From positions 24,689,322 through 24,753,321 of the forward strand of contig OY992835.1 of assembly GCA_963921425.1 (NCBI GenBank): DNA of 64,000 bases, given 5' to 3'. The notes under the pieces are model-generated. The model ran no database searches. It was not told the origin of the DNA and saw only the letters and a program-made list of their open reading frames with translations. This DNA is from Dryas octopetala. Lineage: Eukaryota > Streptophyta > Magnoliopsida > Rosales > Rosaceae. This document shows positions 11,737 through 22,017 of this stretch, piece after piece (the stretch's first letter is position 1; each line of letters begins with the position of its first letter). The position numbers and the translations under genes were made by a program.

Positions 11737-13150
11737 CTAGCTATCCACTTGACTTAATTGCATGGTCCTATGTTAAGATTGATGGATCCAATCATCCAAA
11801 TTTGAAATAATCTATGTAATGTATAATGAAGTAAAGATGAGTTAGATGCATCTCATGCATGCATTCCAATAGTGAAATGTAGCTTCATACATTATTCCAT
11901 TCCAACTCATGAAATGTACCTGCACCTCCAAATTAACCTTTCTAACATCAATTATTTGGCTTCTAACCAGCTATGTTTCAAGTTCAAATAGCTAGGTAAG
12001 TACAACATTTTTACAGCTTTCCGTTTTGTACATAATACAATGAAGATAAAGTGAATGAAGTTCTTGGCCAAAAAAAAAAAAAAGTGAATGAAGTTATATA
12101 TAATTCTTTGGCTACCACAAAATTGCCAAAATGTGATCAAATAATTAAAACAAAATTGGGTGAAGTGGAATTAATGGTTGGCATGTGACAGACATGATGG
12201 GTGGATGGATTGCAGAGATAAGGTCCTATCCTTAAAACTTGGTTCTCCTGGATCCAACATCGTATTTCTCTATTTGTGACATATCGAATATGCAATTTAT
12301 GACTGCCCTTGCTTTGTTGGGAATGTGATATGACTTTGTTTGTGGGCATCTCCATATTCACCCACAGTGTCTTTGTGGGCTTCAAAGATACTGTTCTGTC
12401 CAACTTAGCCCAAAATAGGCAATTCTACGGCCTATACAAGTAGTCCAAAACCCAAGCTAAGCCACCCAAACTATCTCAAAACAATCCATCATCGTATCGA
12501 TCATAATCACCTGCTTCCGATTGGTAACCGCGACTATGGAATCGAGTATCAAAGTTGAAACCAAGAGAAAGGCAATAGTGGTTTGATAACAATACTTTGC
12601 TAGCTTAGAAGTGAAGTGAACACCACAGGCAGAGAGAGAAGGGTGGGGGGTTTGTTCAGTACATGTAGTAGTGTAAGCTTCCTATTAATACTATAAGCTT
12701 CGACATGGACCGAAGCCATTGCGTTATATGTCGACATTTGTGACAGACATTATGTTGACATCCTGTGTCATCTATAATGGAAGAGGAGAGAAACTCACCT
12801 ATATCCGAAATGCCAGCTCATATATCATTATATCTCATTTGGTGTCACAACCCAATAAAATTGTGAAAGGTGGGAGTATAGAAAGTTTGACTTCTATTTG
12901 AAATTTCATACCCATCATCATAAGTTCATAACAAGTTAACCTGGCTGATGACATTTCACAGATAGCATACCATGAATAAATGTGCAACAAACAACACACT
13001 TGTTAAAATTGTAAAGGCCAATCTAAGGCATCAACCAAACAACCTCAACCAATTACATCGAGTTACAAAATGTACTCTTATTTTTAGGGAATTAATATCA
13101 TACTTTCTAGTCTCAAAAAATGTAAGACCACGACATGAAGTCCCTGCCAC
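11737..13150. other. 3' flank of LSF1 copy A; no gene recognised
   Basis: This region lies downstream of the LSF1 stop (minus strand). Short open frames exist, but they are not matched to any family and differ by frameshifts from block B (for example, two extra G near 12647). A poly-A tract with a repeated AGTGAATGAAGTT is at 12052-12092; block B has only one copy. Repeated at 53715-55128. Confidence 0.5.
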
Positions 13151-16100
13151 CTACTTTGGAGCTAGTCTAATTGGGCATATAGAGAATGCAACACAACGAG
13201 CTGCTTTTGCCAGCATGAAGCGCTCATTTTCTGTCAATGGCCTCTCAATCACCTTCACAACATTCGCATCCTAAAACAATAAATTAAATAACCATTAGAA
13301 TGGAGACACAGCCCCAGAAGTGATAGGCATCATAGAAAGTATTTACTAGAATAAATGAATGGTTATTTGGGAAACAAAGCATCTATATATAGTCCACTAT
13401 CTGCTTATTGAAAGAGAACACAGGCGCAAGGATTTCATGTACATATTCAAATTTATATAAAAACAAAAACAATTTATGTGAAAAGAAATACATAATGCAC
13501 TAACCTTTTTCAGTTGTTGAACAGAAGGTCTCACACTGGCAGTATCGCCAATCACGAATACATTGTTGAGATTCCCACGTTCATCCCTTTCAGCTGGGGA
13601 GGAGGTTGAATGCCGCCATTGCCCATTAACAATGAACTTGTAGTAATACCTGAAGGCCAAGTAATATTTTCGAGATAAGCTTTCTCCAAGAAAAATTGGA
13701 AAAAATGAAATAAGTAAAAGAATATCACATATAAAACTCGAAATCTACACATCTGCGTATTAATGTATTTATGTGGTTTAGATAACAAATGTAATCAAGG
13801 AAACTGAAATCACAGTGCATGAGCTTTGAAAAATTTTCAAGCACTGAAGTTAACCAGGAGTCATTAAATCTCATATTTTTATCCTTATCACAACCAAAAG
13901 ATAAGTAATGCAATGCTTTTTACTTACTTTCCTTGTGAAAGTCTAACTTCTGCTTCAAATCGTGATCCACCTTTGTGATTTGCCCGAATTGGTTCTTTCC
14001 AATTTGCAGTGAAATCTCCAACCAAGTTTACTTCCTCACCCTGTAATAGAGACGGTGGATACAGGAAAGACCAGAAAAAACAAAGAAGTTCAATCACTAT
14101 TCAATTATAGCAGGTATAATGCTTTAAAGACTACATGCTTAAAACTCTTCATAGAATTTGTCCTAGGTCAATATGGCATTGAGAAAGAAAATTAATGACA
14201 TTGTCCCTTCAGATCTATACATTGACCACAATTACTGCTAAAAGCACACTAGAGTTGAAACTGAAATTGTCAATTACCTCTTGCCCATTCCATACAAATG
14301 TCACAGCATGTGTTGCAGGTCCATCATGTTTGCCATTTTCCACCATGGTTATAAGATCCCATATTGCCCAAGCAATTGCTGGTCTGCATTAAGATTTCAA
14401 GCATATTCTTCACCAGTTAACATATTGCAAAAATACCCCTAATCACAAGAAAGGATTTTTTTTAGGGATATGAGTCATAGTCACAAGCAAAGGAATTATG
14501 ACATTTCTTTCAACAAACACATAAATTATGGCCACGATTCTACGGCATCAAGTACTCTTGTTTTAAGTCGACAATATAATAATTACAAACAGGATGGTCA
14601 ATGAGAAGAACCTGTCAGGCCTACATAAATGCAACCCAGTGACAAAATTGCAAGCTGCATGAAGAGAAGTATCAATCATCCAGTGCAAGTACGCTATCAC
14701 ACAAGCAGGAGATCGATCAAAACCAGTAGTACAATTAACAAAAACACGATGATTCTTTTTCAGTAAGCGTAATAATAATCCCACACAAAATGATAGTTTC
14801 TTCCTCAAATCAAAAGAATCTCCCTCCCTGCAAAAAGAAGGTGCAGACATTTTAGAAAGTGAGCTGTAAGCTATTAAAGCATTGCATTCTGACCCATTCA
14901 GGACTTCCCTTTCCATGTCTAAAGTTAGCATTACATTGTGAGGCAATAACAACCTGACTCAATTTTTATTCACCCTTCGGTAGAAAGTATATGAAATCAG
15001 TAATGAATTTCAGCTAATGTCCAGAAAAATAAACCAGATGTTAAAATTTTAGCAATACATGAAAAGAGCTCATGTTCTTCCCAATTGGTACTTGATAAAA
15101 TGATTACAGAAACTGACAAATGCAAACACATGCACCCATGCTCGCACTTCCTCCACGAATAGAACTGACCTCAAAAGCAAGATCTGGCGAATTCTTTCAT
15201 CAATAAATAGAATCCTGCATAGAGCCTTTTATCTATTTACCTTATTGGATAGTTGATCATCAGAATATTGAATTTTTGGCATGATTCATTTATTGAATTG
15301 GAATTGATGCCCCAATTTTCTGTCTCAGTTCCACTTTGGAAATTCAGTACAGCAGTAACTCCCTGTACGAAGAATTCATAGCAGTTAAAGAAAGACGTGG
15401 ATAAAAACAACACCCTGTGCGATGAATAATCAATAGATGAGATAATTATTACTGAAGGCATGTTTAATTACATGCAATGGACCAAATAAATAAATTGCAA
15501 AGAACTAGAACATGTTCCTTTGCCACCATGAAAATCTGCATAACCATTTCAATATAAGCCGGCACAATGCGTATATGTGTATACTACATATTTCCAATGA
15601 CACACATAACAGAAATGCTGTTTTGCATAAAAATACAAGGTGAAGCAGCACTCACCGCAACATTTGACAAAGTCTCCACGTCGTCTTCTGTTTGTATACA
15701 TGATCCAACATATATTTGCTCTGTAATCTAACAAATGAACAACATAATAAATGAGTAATTTAATGAAAATTGCTACTCATATAAACTAGATGTTATCGAA
15801 AGAATAAAGTATTATCCATTCTTTAGTTTCAATACAAGTATATAGAACAAAAAATTTGATGAATATCACACCTTACTGTAGCGCATGCCAAGAGAGTGAT
15901 TATAGTATAGCTCGCCTTTAGAGCGTTCCAGTGCCTTAATATATTCTTCTAGTGGGAAATTTCCATAAGCCCATTCTCCATCTCCAGGCTCCTCTTCAGC
16001 AAAGATACAAACAACTTGGCTCATGGGTTGGGCAAGAGTATTCCTCTGCATTTGCGATTGAATACGACCATTTTGGTCATTCAAAAACTTCAATCCTTGT

Positions 16101-16925
16101 GATTTTAGAAACTTCAAGGCGAATGTAACAAAACCAGAGTTCCCACTGCTTTCGGTAGATGGTTGCAAATTTGACGCCAATACAGTCTTGTTCCAAGTGG
16201 CAACAGGAACTCGACCTCTATTGAATAGATATCGAGGTCATTCGAAACAATCAGTTGTTGAACTGGAAAAGGAGAGAATGGTCTTTCGAGAACCAGGCTA
16301 AAAGATCCTGTTTTCTCCTTCAGCATCTTCCTGAAGAAACCAAAGACTGAAAAAAAATAAAAACAAAAAAATGATGAACAGACAATCATTCGCAGTTGAA
16401 TCATATACAAAATTCAAAAACTTCAAAGGCTAATTTAGACACTTAATCACATGCACAGTAAAGAATTATATTATGCTCCAAAACCAGCATTCAGTACACT
16501 CAACCTACAATATTTCCTGTGTAAACTCTGCCCTTCAGATTCATCCATAAAATCCATTGTCATCCAATTGGCCAAGAAGTGTTCCAAAAATAGAAAAATT
16601 CAAAACATAAATATGAATTAAACCAATATAAGATATTGTTCAATTTTAGCATTATTTCTCACATTTTTAGTCTTGACATTAATAATCAGTTAATCAAAGA
16701 CTAATCAATGTGAAATTAAAAGGTTAATGGCATACTGTGTATCACCAAAGTCGTTGGTCACAACAAGCCTGCCTCCAGACGAATCACCAGCCTTCTTCAA
16801 TGTGTCACCCACCATTACTATCCTCGACTTCTCCACATTACCCTACCAGATATAATTCAAAAAAAAAAAAAAACACATTATTCACTGAAACAATGAAACA
16901 GAATCAAAAGCTCAGAACTTTAATT

Positions 16926-16978
<53 letters not shown>

Positions 16979-17042
16979 AGATGAAAATAACACATTATTC
17001 ACTGAAACAATGAAACAGAATCAAAAGCTCTGAACTTTAATT

Positions 17043-17077
<35 letters not shown>

Positions 17078-17402
17078 AGATGAAAATACCCCTCTCCTGA
17101 GGGCGTGGACGAAGATTTTGCCGTCGACGGAGAGTGCGAAACGAATTCCGAGCGGTTTCTCGAGAGTAACCATGCATGTACTCGTTCAAGTTCATCTTGA
17201 ACGAAGACGAACCACCGCTCGACATCGCGAAAACCCTAACCGTTCCGCCATTGGAGCGGAGCTTCTCTGTACGACTGGTTGTGGAACGGCCATTGACGAA
17301 GCACGCGTCGTATCGGCCCCAAAATGAGGAAGAGCGGCCGTCGAGCAACGGCGGCGACGATCGATCGAGAGCTCTGCAACTGCCGAGTTGCAGAGTGAAC
17401 AT
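13151..17402 (-). pseudogene. LSF1: Phosphoglucan phosphatase LSF1, chloroplastic, copy A (frameshifted)
   Basis: LSF1 is a plastid starch-degradation protein: transit peptide, PDZ-like domain, dual-specificity-phosphatase domain and CBM48. In Arabidopsis it is a non-catalytic scaffold for beta-amylases. Visible exons: 17090-17402 (KMNLNEYM), about 16737-16850 (VMVGDTLKKAGDSSGG), about 16170-16330 (TGSFSLVLERPFSPFP), 15870-16170 (GDGEWAYGNFPLEEYIKALE), about 15655-15730 (ITEQIYVGSCIQTEDDVE), 15238-15363 (AVLNFQSGTETENWGI), about 14612-14828 (phosphatase loop NCTTGFDRSPACV), 14278-14393, 13930-14041 (EVNLVGDFTANWKEPI), about 13505-13633 (YYYKFIVNGQWRHS) and 13151-13270 (ending CPIRLAPK). Lesions: a 4-bp insertion near 17170 turns NEYMVTLEKPLG into NEYMHGYS, and a 1-bp deletion near 16228 breaks the frame after NDLDI. 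The remaining exons are clean. An ATG at the insertion could restart translation without the transit peptide, but the second frameshift remains. Confidence 0.85.
16874..17076. repeat. 117-bp tandem duplication with GA microsatellites in LSF1-A intron 1
   Basis: CACATTATTCACTGAAACAA through a GA run occurs twice (GA runs 16930-16975 and 17047-17074), followed each time by AGAAGATGAAAATA. Block B has a single unit with a short GA run (25820-25840). In the second 42-kb copy the first run is 10 bp shorter. Confidence 0.9.
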
Positions 17403-17578
17403 CTTGTTGAGAAATCAAATTGCTAACGTTTTTTCGAAGCGCTTACCGTTATTGTTCTGTTAAGAGTGTTTGTTACTGAGGAGTTGGAGCTCTCTCACTC
17501 TCTCAGCTATCCATAACTCTTCGCTCTGATTTCTATATGCTGGGCCCCAGCATCTGGTTCTGGTTCTTAGTTCTGGGT

Positions 17579-17584
17579 CACGTG
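17579..17584. promoter_or_regulatory. G-box CACGTG upstream of LSF1 copy A
   Basis: A palindromic CACGTG lies about 180 bp upstream of the LSF1 start codon, within the block shared with copy B (26349-26354) and the second unit (59547-59552). G-boxes bind bZIP and bHLH factors and are frequent in light- or clock-controlled plant promoters; function here is inferred only. Confidence 0.4.
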
Positions 17585-18159
17585 CCTATGATCACCACTC
17601 ACGAGCATTCCATCACTTTCTTTCGTTTCCCTATTAACATTGCCACGTCGGATGAGTATGAAAAGCTTTTAACCAATCACTGCCCGCCACGGAAGACGAA
17701 GTTCACTCTCTAAGGGTAATATTGTAATTTAGGATTGATGATGAACGAGTGTAGAGTAGTAAATCACAACAAGTTTCGAGAAGCCTGTGAACATGTATGC
17801 ATTCCCGCGAGATATTTTTTAGTGAATCGAGAAATCTCCAACTCCAGGGCCCCTACTGATCATGTGATCTTTTTTCTTGTCGAAGATCATGAGATTTATG
17901 TATCATGATCGCAGGTACGTATAACTTTACTAGTTAAGAACACTTCTTTCTACACATTCTCAGTTTGACTCCTTATATTTTAATATAATTTGATCAAAAT
18001 TTAATATAAGAAGAACTTTTCTATTATAAGAAAACGTAAAATCACCAACATGACAAGAGGGAGAGTCCCACATCTCAATATTTCAATATTTTAACCGACC
18101 CTACTCTCTTACTTTTCTTGTTTGTGATACCACATCACCATCTCTATTACAAGGAAATA

Positions 18160-19012
18160 CAATCGGAATATTTGTTTATGATATGTATAGTTCTGTTCTT
18201 TCTTTCTAATGTTGTTATATGCTTGCTTAATTTTCATCATGGAAATTTTACTCATGCTCGTAGGTAGCAAGTATTTTGAATATTTTGGATGATGAACTGG
18301 TTATAATGTTGGAAGTTACATCTTAATTCTTAAGGTTGTTTACCAAGTCTTTAATTTCTAAATTTAGCTGAGTTGGAATATTTTATTATTTCTTTTTGGT
18401 TTTAAATTGACCCTTGTTCTAGGTGTAGTCATGGTTATCTTTTCTTTTAAAAGCCTTTGTTGTCCTTTATTGGTAACTTTCTTCCTTTTTCCTTCATTGA
18501 CATTGATTCATTGACTGAAGTTTGTTCTTCTTGATATGAATTAGAATTATATCATGGACAAATTAATTTTTATCTCTTTGCAGTTGTCAGACTTATGAAG
18601 GCGGAGTTTCTGGGGAACCTGGTTCTGAAGCTCATTGTGGGTGTGTTTCAGACTTATTGCTGTTTAAAGATTGTCAATTGCAATTTGTACCAATGATCTC
18701 TTTTGCTGGTTATGTGGGTGAAGTATTAAGAGAGTCCAGTTGGAGTGGAGAGCATGAGTTTAAAAGCCCTTGAGCATTAACTTTTGATATTACCAAGTAA
18801 TAATGTGACATCAGATGTGCGTTTTAAGAAATTGGCATATCTATGTTCTTTTGACTTCCATTCTTTCCTCCACTTACATGCCAAATTGTTTGTCTGCCTG
18901 TATGTCCTTTGGCAAATTACCTAATCTGAAGATTGTACATGTGAAACAAAAATTTACTATTGTCAAATTATCTTTGTGAACTTTTAGGGCAATGTATTCT
19001 GGCTTCCCTTTT
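18160..19012 (+). pseudogene. ERA1: FTB (ERA1) internal fragment, exons 6-7 region
   Basis: Matches positions about 1365-2210 of the FTB pseudogene, introns included, with roughly one difference in fifteen bases. Recognisable coding pieces are VASILNILDDEL (about 18265-18300) and CQTYEGGVSGEPGSEAHCG (about 18587-18642). It keeps a Glu in YEGG that the main pseudogene has changed to Val. Because introns are present, the copy is at DNA level and not a retrogene. Its left edge abuts block A and its right edge is fused to copia sequence at 19013. Repeated at 60128-60980. Confidence 0.88.
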
Positions 19013-19465
19013 CTAGAATAATAGGTTGTTTAATGTATGCTATGACTTGTACTAGGCCAGATATAGCCTTTGATGTAGGCCGGCTTAGTAGATATACAAG
19101 TAATCCTAGTCAATTACATTGGGATGCAATCTCTAGAATATTAAAGTACTTAAAAGGTACCATGGATTATGGAATATATAGTACAACGGGTATCCGACGG
19201 TTTTAGAAGGATACACCGATGCTAGTTCGATAACAAATCGGGAGGATCATAAATCCACTAGTGGCTGGATTTTTACACTTGGTGGAGGAGCCATTTCTTG
19301 GGGCTCTAAGAAACAAACTTGTATCTCGGACTCACCATGGCAGCCGAATTTATAGCCTTGGCTTCATATAGTAAAGAAGGGGAATGGCTAGAGAATTTGT
19401 TAATAGAGATACCGATTTGGGCTAAGCCAATGCCTCATATTTCTGTGATAGTCAAGCAACACTAT

Positions 19466-19467
<2 letters not shown>
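19013..19467 (+). mobile_element. Ty1/copia polyprotein fragment (RT end and RNase H)
   Basis: Plus-strand reading, with small frame breaks, gives [35 protein letters not shown], then EGYTDAS, STSGWIFTLGGGAISWGSKK and STMAAEFIALASYSKEGEWL. This is the usual reverse-transcriptase end and RNase H of plant Ty1/copia retrotransposons. There are no LTRs, integrase or gag; the fragment ends at a GA microsatellite (19469-19503). Repeated at 60981-61433. Confidence 0.88.

Positions 19468-19468
<1 letters not shown>

Positions 19469-19503
<35 letters not shown>
19469..19503. repeat. GA microsatellite at copia fragment end
   Basis: A pure (GA) run of 35 bp. The counterpart at 61437-61457 is 21 bp. It is one of only two length differences seen between the 42-kb copies. 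Confidence 0.95.
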
Positions 19504-19506
<3 letters not shown>

Positions 19507-19715
19507 CCTGGTGGGGATGGTGAGGGGAGCTGGAGCAGTGAAAACGGGCATGTTTTGAATGAGGTTTGGAGGAGAAGAAGAAGAAGTAGTAAGTCTGGCA
19601 GAGACACGTAATAATGTAGGGCTTTTCCTGCTGAGAGGAGACTCAACAGGAGAGAGGAATGAGAGGTGGAGGAAGAGGTGAGATGGAAGCTATTAACAAT
19701 CGAAGTTACAGACAT
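19504..19715 (-). pseudogene. Possible 5' exon fragment of an unidentified plastid-targeted gene
   Basis: Minus strand from ATG at 19713-19715: a Ser/Thr-rich start (MSVTSIVNSFHLTSSSTSHS), then after a likely 1-bp shift a basic, Ser-rich stretch, NLIQNMPVFTAPAPLTIPTR, and a GT at the GA run. Composition and length fit a chloroplast transit peptide cut at a splice donor. The gene is not recognised and no downstream exon is present. Repeated at 61458-61669. Confidence 0.3.
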
Positions 19716-19964
19716 CGTAGGTGGGCAATGGGCCTTGGACTTGGGTGCCTTTATACACCTCACCAACAAGTTATATCCACACCCACACCGGCCCACACCC
19801 CTCTATTCAAATATTGAAATGGAGTACGTACGGTACGTACGGTACGTACTGAAAGTGATAGCCCAGTGAAGGAGAGCTTCTAACCTTGGAGGATGAGGTT
19901 TGGACGCTGGAGATCACTCTGTGTCTCCCTCATTGCCAATTGCATGGTCATCATCACTCATCAC

Positions 19965-20566
19965 CAGTGGCGGAGCCAGGAAAACATACTTATGGTCACA
20001 CCTGATTTCAACTTGCTTCAAAACCTTTTCATCAAAACAGAAAATAGCTTTAATTTAAATAGAAGTTGTTACCTTTTAATCAACAAGAAAGAAACTTATA
20101 TAATATTACAACAGTGAAATATAATAGAGATAAAAACATAGTTATATATATATATATATTCTTGTAAATCAATACACTTTTCTTTCCATTATAATATGTT
20201 AGGAGTTAGAAGCACAAAATTATCTAGCATCACTACTATATGTCAGCGGACCACAAAAATTTCAGTACTACAAAATAGGAGAGACATAGCAAAGTTTGTT
20301 GACCATGGAGAATAGGAGAAAACGTGAGAGGAATTAGATGAAAAGTCTTGAAGAGTGAAAAGTAACATTCTAGAAAAGAGAAGTAGCCAAAAAAACGAAT
20401 AAAAAAAGAAAAGTACGTGTGTGAGTCTGTGAGACCTTAAGTCAGAACTGATATTTTAAGGATCTTTTAGTCAAAAAAAACTATGAAATCAATAAACCAT
20501 GTCTTTTTCTTCCAAAAGTTGAGTGGGACCCATGTCCCCCCCGGTCCTCACGTGGCTCCGCCACTG
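19965..20566. mobile_element. hAT-type MITE, 602 bp
   Basis: Starts CAGTGGCGGAGCCAGG and ends CGTGGCTCCGCCACTG, giving near-perfect terminal inverted repeats. It is flanked by an exact 8-bp target duplication, CTCATCAC (19957-19964 and 20567-20574). TIR start and 8-bp duplication are typical of hAT elements. No coding capacity. Inserted between the copia/exon fragments and block B. Repeated at 61919-62520. Confidence 0.93.
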
Positions 20567-21359
20567 CTCATCACACACTAAATTATATCATCTCATTAAT
20601 CCATCATCTTCGTAAATTGCTACATATATCATGCATACCCAATACCTGTTTGCCACGTACGCTGTGATTGTGGCATGCATTCATTTTATTCCTACCTAGC
20701 TATCCTATGTTAAGATTGATGGATCCAATCATCCAAATTTGGAATAATCTGTGTAATGTATAATGAAGTAAAGATGAGTTAGATGCATCTCGTGCATGCA
20801 TTCCAATAGTGAAATGTAGCTTCATACATTATTCCATTCCAACTCATGAAATGTACCTGCACCTCCAAATTAACCTTTCTAACATCAATTATTTGGCTTC
20901 TAACTGGCTATGTTTGAAGTTCAAATAGCTAGGTAAGTACAGCATTTTTACAGCTTCCCGTTTTGTACATAATACAATGCAGATAAAAAAAGTGAATGAA
21001 GTTATATATAATTCTTTGGCTACCACAAAATTGCCAAAATGTGATCAAATAATTAAAACAAAATTGGGTGAAGTGGAATTAATGGTTGGCATGTGACAGA
21101 CATGATGGGTGGATGGATTGCAGAGATAAGGTCCTATCCTTAAAACTTGGTTCTCCTGGATCCAACATCGTATTTCTCTATTTGTGACATATCGTATATG
21201 CAATTTATGACTGCCCTTGCTTTGTTGGGAATGTGATGTGACTTTGTTTGTGGGCATCTCCATATTCACCCACAGTGTCTTTGTCAAAGAATACTGTTCT
21301 GTCCAACTTAGCCCAAAATAGGCAATTCTACGGCCTTTACAAGTAGTCCAAAACCCAAG

Positions 21360-21623
21360 CTAAGCCACCCAAACTATCTCAAAACAATCCATCATCACCT
21401 GCTTCTGATTGGCAACCGCGACTGTGGAATCGAGTATCAAAGTTGAAACCAAGAGAAAGGCAATAGTGGTTAGATAACAATACTTTGCTAGCTTAGAAGT
21501 GAAGTGAACACCACGGGCAGAGAGAGAAGGGTGGGGTTTGTTCAGTACATGTAGTAATGTAAGCTTCCTACTAATACTATAAGCTTCGACATGGACCGAA
21601 GCCATTGCGTTATATGTCGACAT
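21360..21623 (-). CDS. Unrecognised small open frame with a hydrophobic segment
   Basis: 87 codons on the minus strand downstream of LSF1 copy B. A hydrophobic run (CYLTTIAFLLVSTLILDS) could span a membrane. It belongs to no family I know. In block A the matching DNA has a 2-bp insertion near 12647 that breaks the frame, which argues against selection. Repeated at 63314-63577. Quite possibly chance. Confidence 0.15.
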   Translation of the reverse strand: MSTYNAMASVHVEAYSISRKLTLLHVLNKPHPSLSARGVHFTSKLAKYCYLTTIAFLLVSTLILDSTVAVANQKQVMMDCFEIVWVA

Positions 21624-22017
21624 TTATGAGACATTATGTTGACATCCTTGTGTCATCTATAATGGAAGAGGAGAGAAACTCACCTATATCCGAAATGCCA
21701 GCTCATATCTCATTTGGTGTCACAACCCAATAAAATTGTGACAGGTGGGTGTATAGAAAGTTTGACTTCTATTTGAAATTTCATACCCATCATCATAACA
21801 AGATAACCTGGCTGATGACATTTCACAGATAGCATACCATGAATAAATGTGCAACAAACAACACACTTATTAAAATTGTCAAGGCCAATCTAAGGCATCA
21901 ACCAAACAACCTCAACCAATTACATCGAGTTACAAAATGTACTCTTATTTTTAGGGAATTAATATCATACTTTCTAGTCTCAAAAAATGTAAGACCACGA
22001 CATGAAGTCCCTGCCAC

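Larger units (their letters stand above)
11737..18158. repeat. Segmental duplication block A (LSF1 copy A with flanks)
   Basis: Homologous, in the same orientation, to 20696-26976, from CTAGCTATCC at the left to a shared CTCTATTA.AAGGAA at the right. By eye identity is in the mid-90s percent, with small indels throughout. This duplication is older than the 42-kb one, because both blocks are carried inside the larger unit. Repeated at 53715-60126. Confidence 0.92.

Noticed and set aside
17118..17463. Open frames on the plus strand opposite LSF1 exon 1
   Set aside because: They are GC-rich antisense shadows of the LSF1 first exon and have no family resemblance.
19013..19467. Integrated plant pararetrovirus
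   Set aside because: The residues fit the RNase H end of Ty1/copia (AEF..L motif and GGAISWGSKK context) and no viral genes are nearby.
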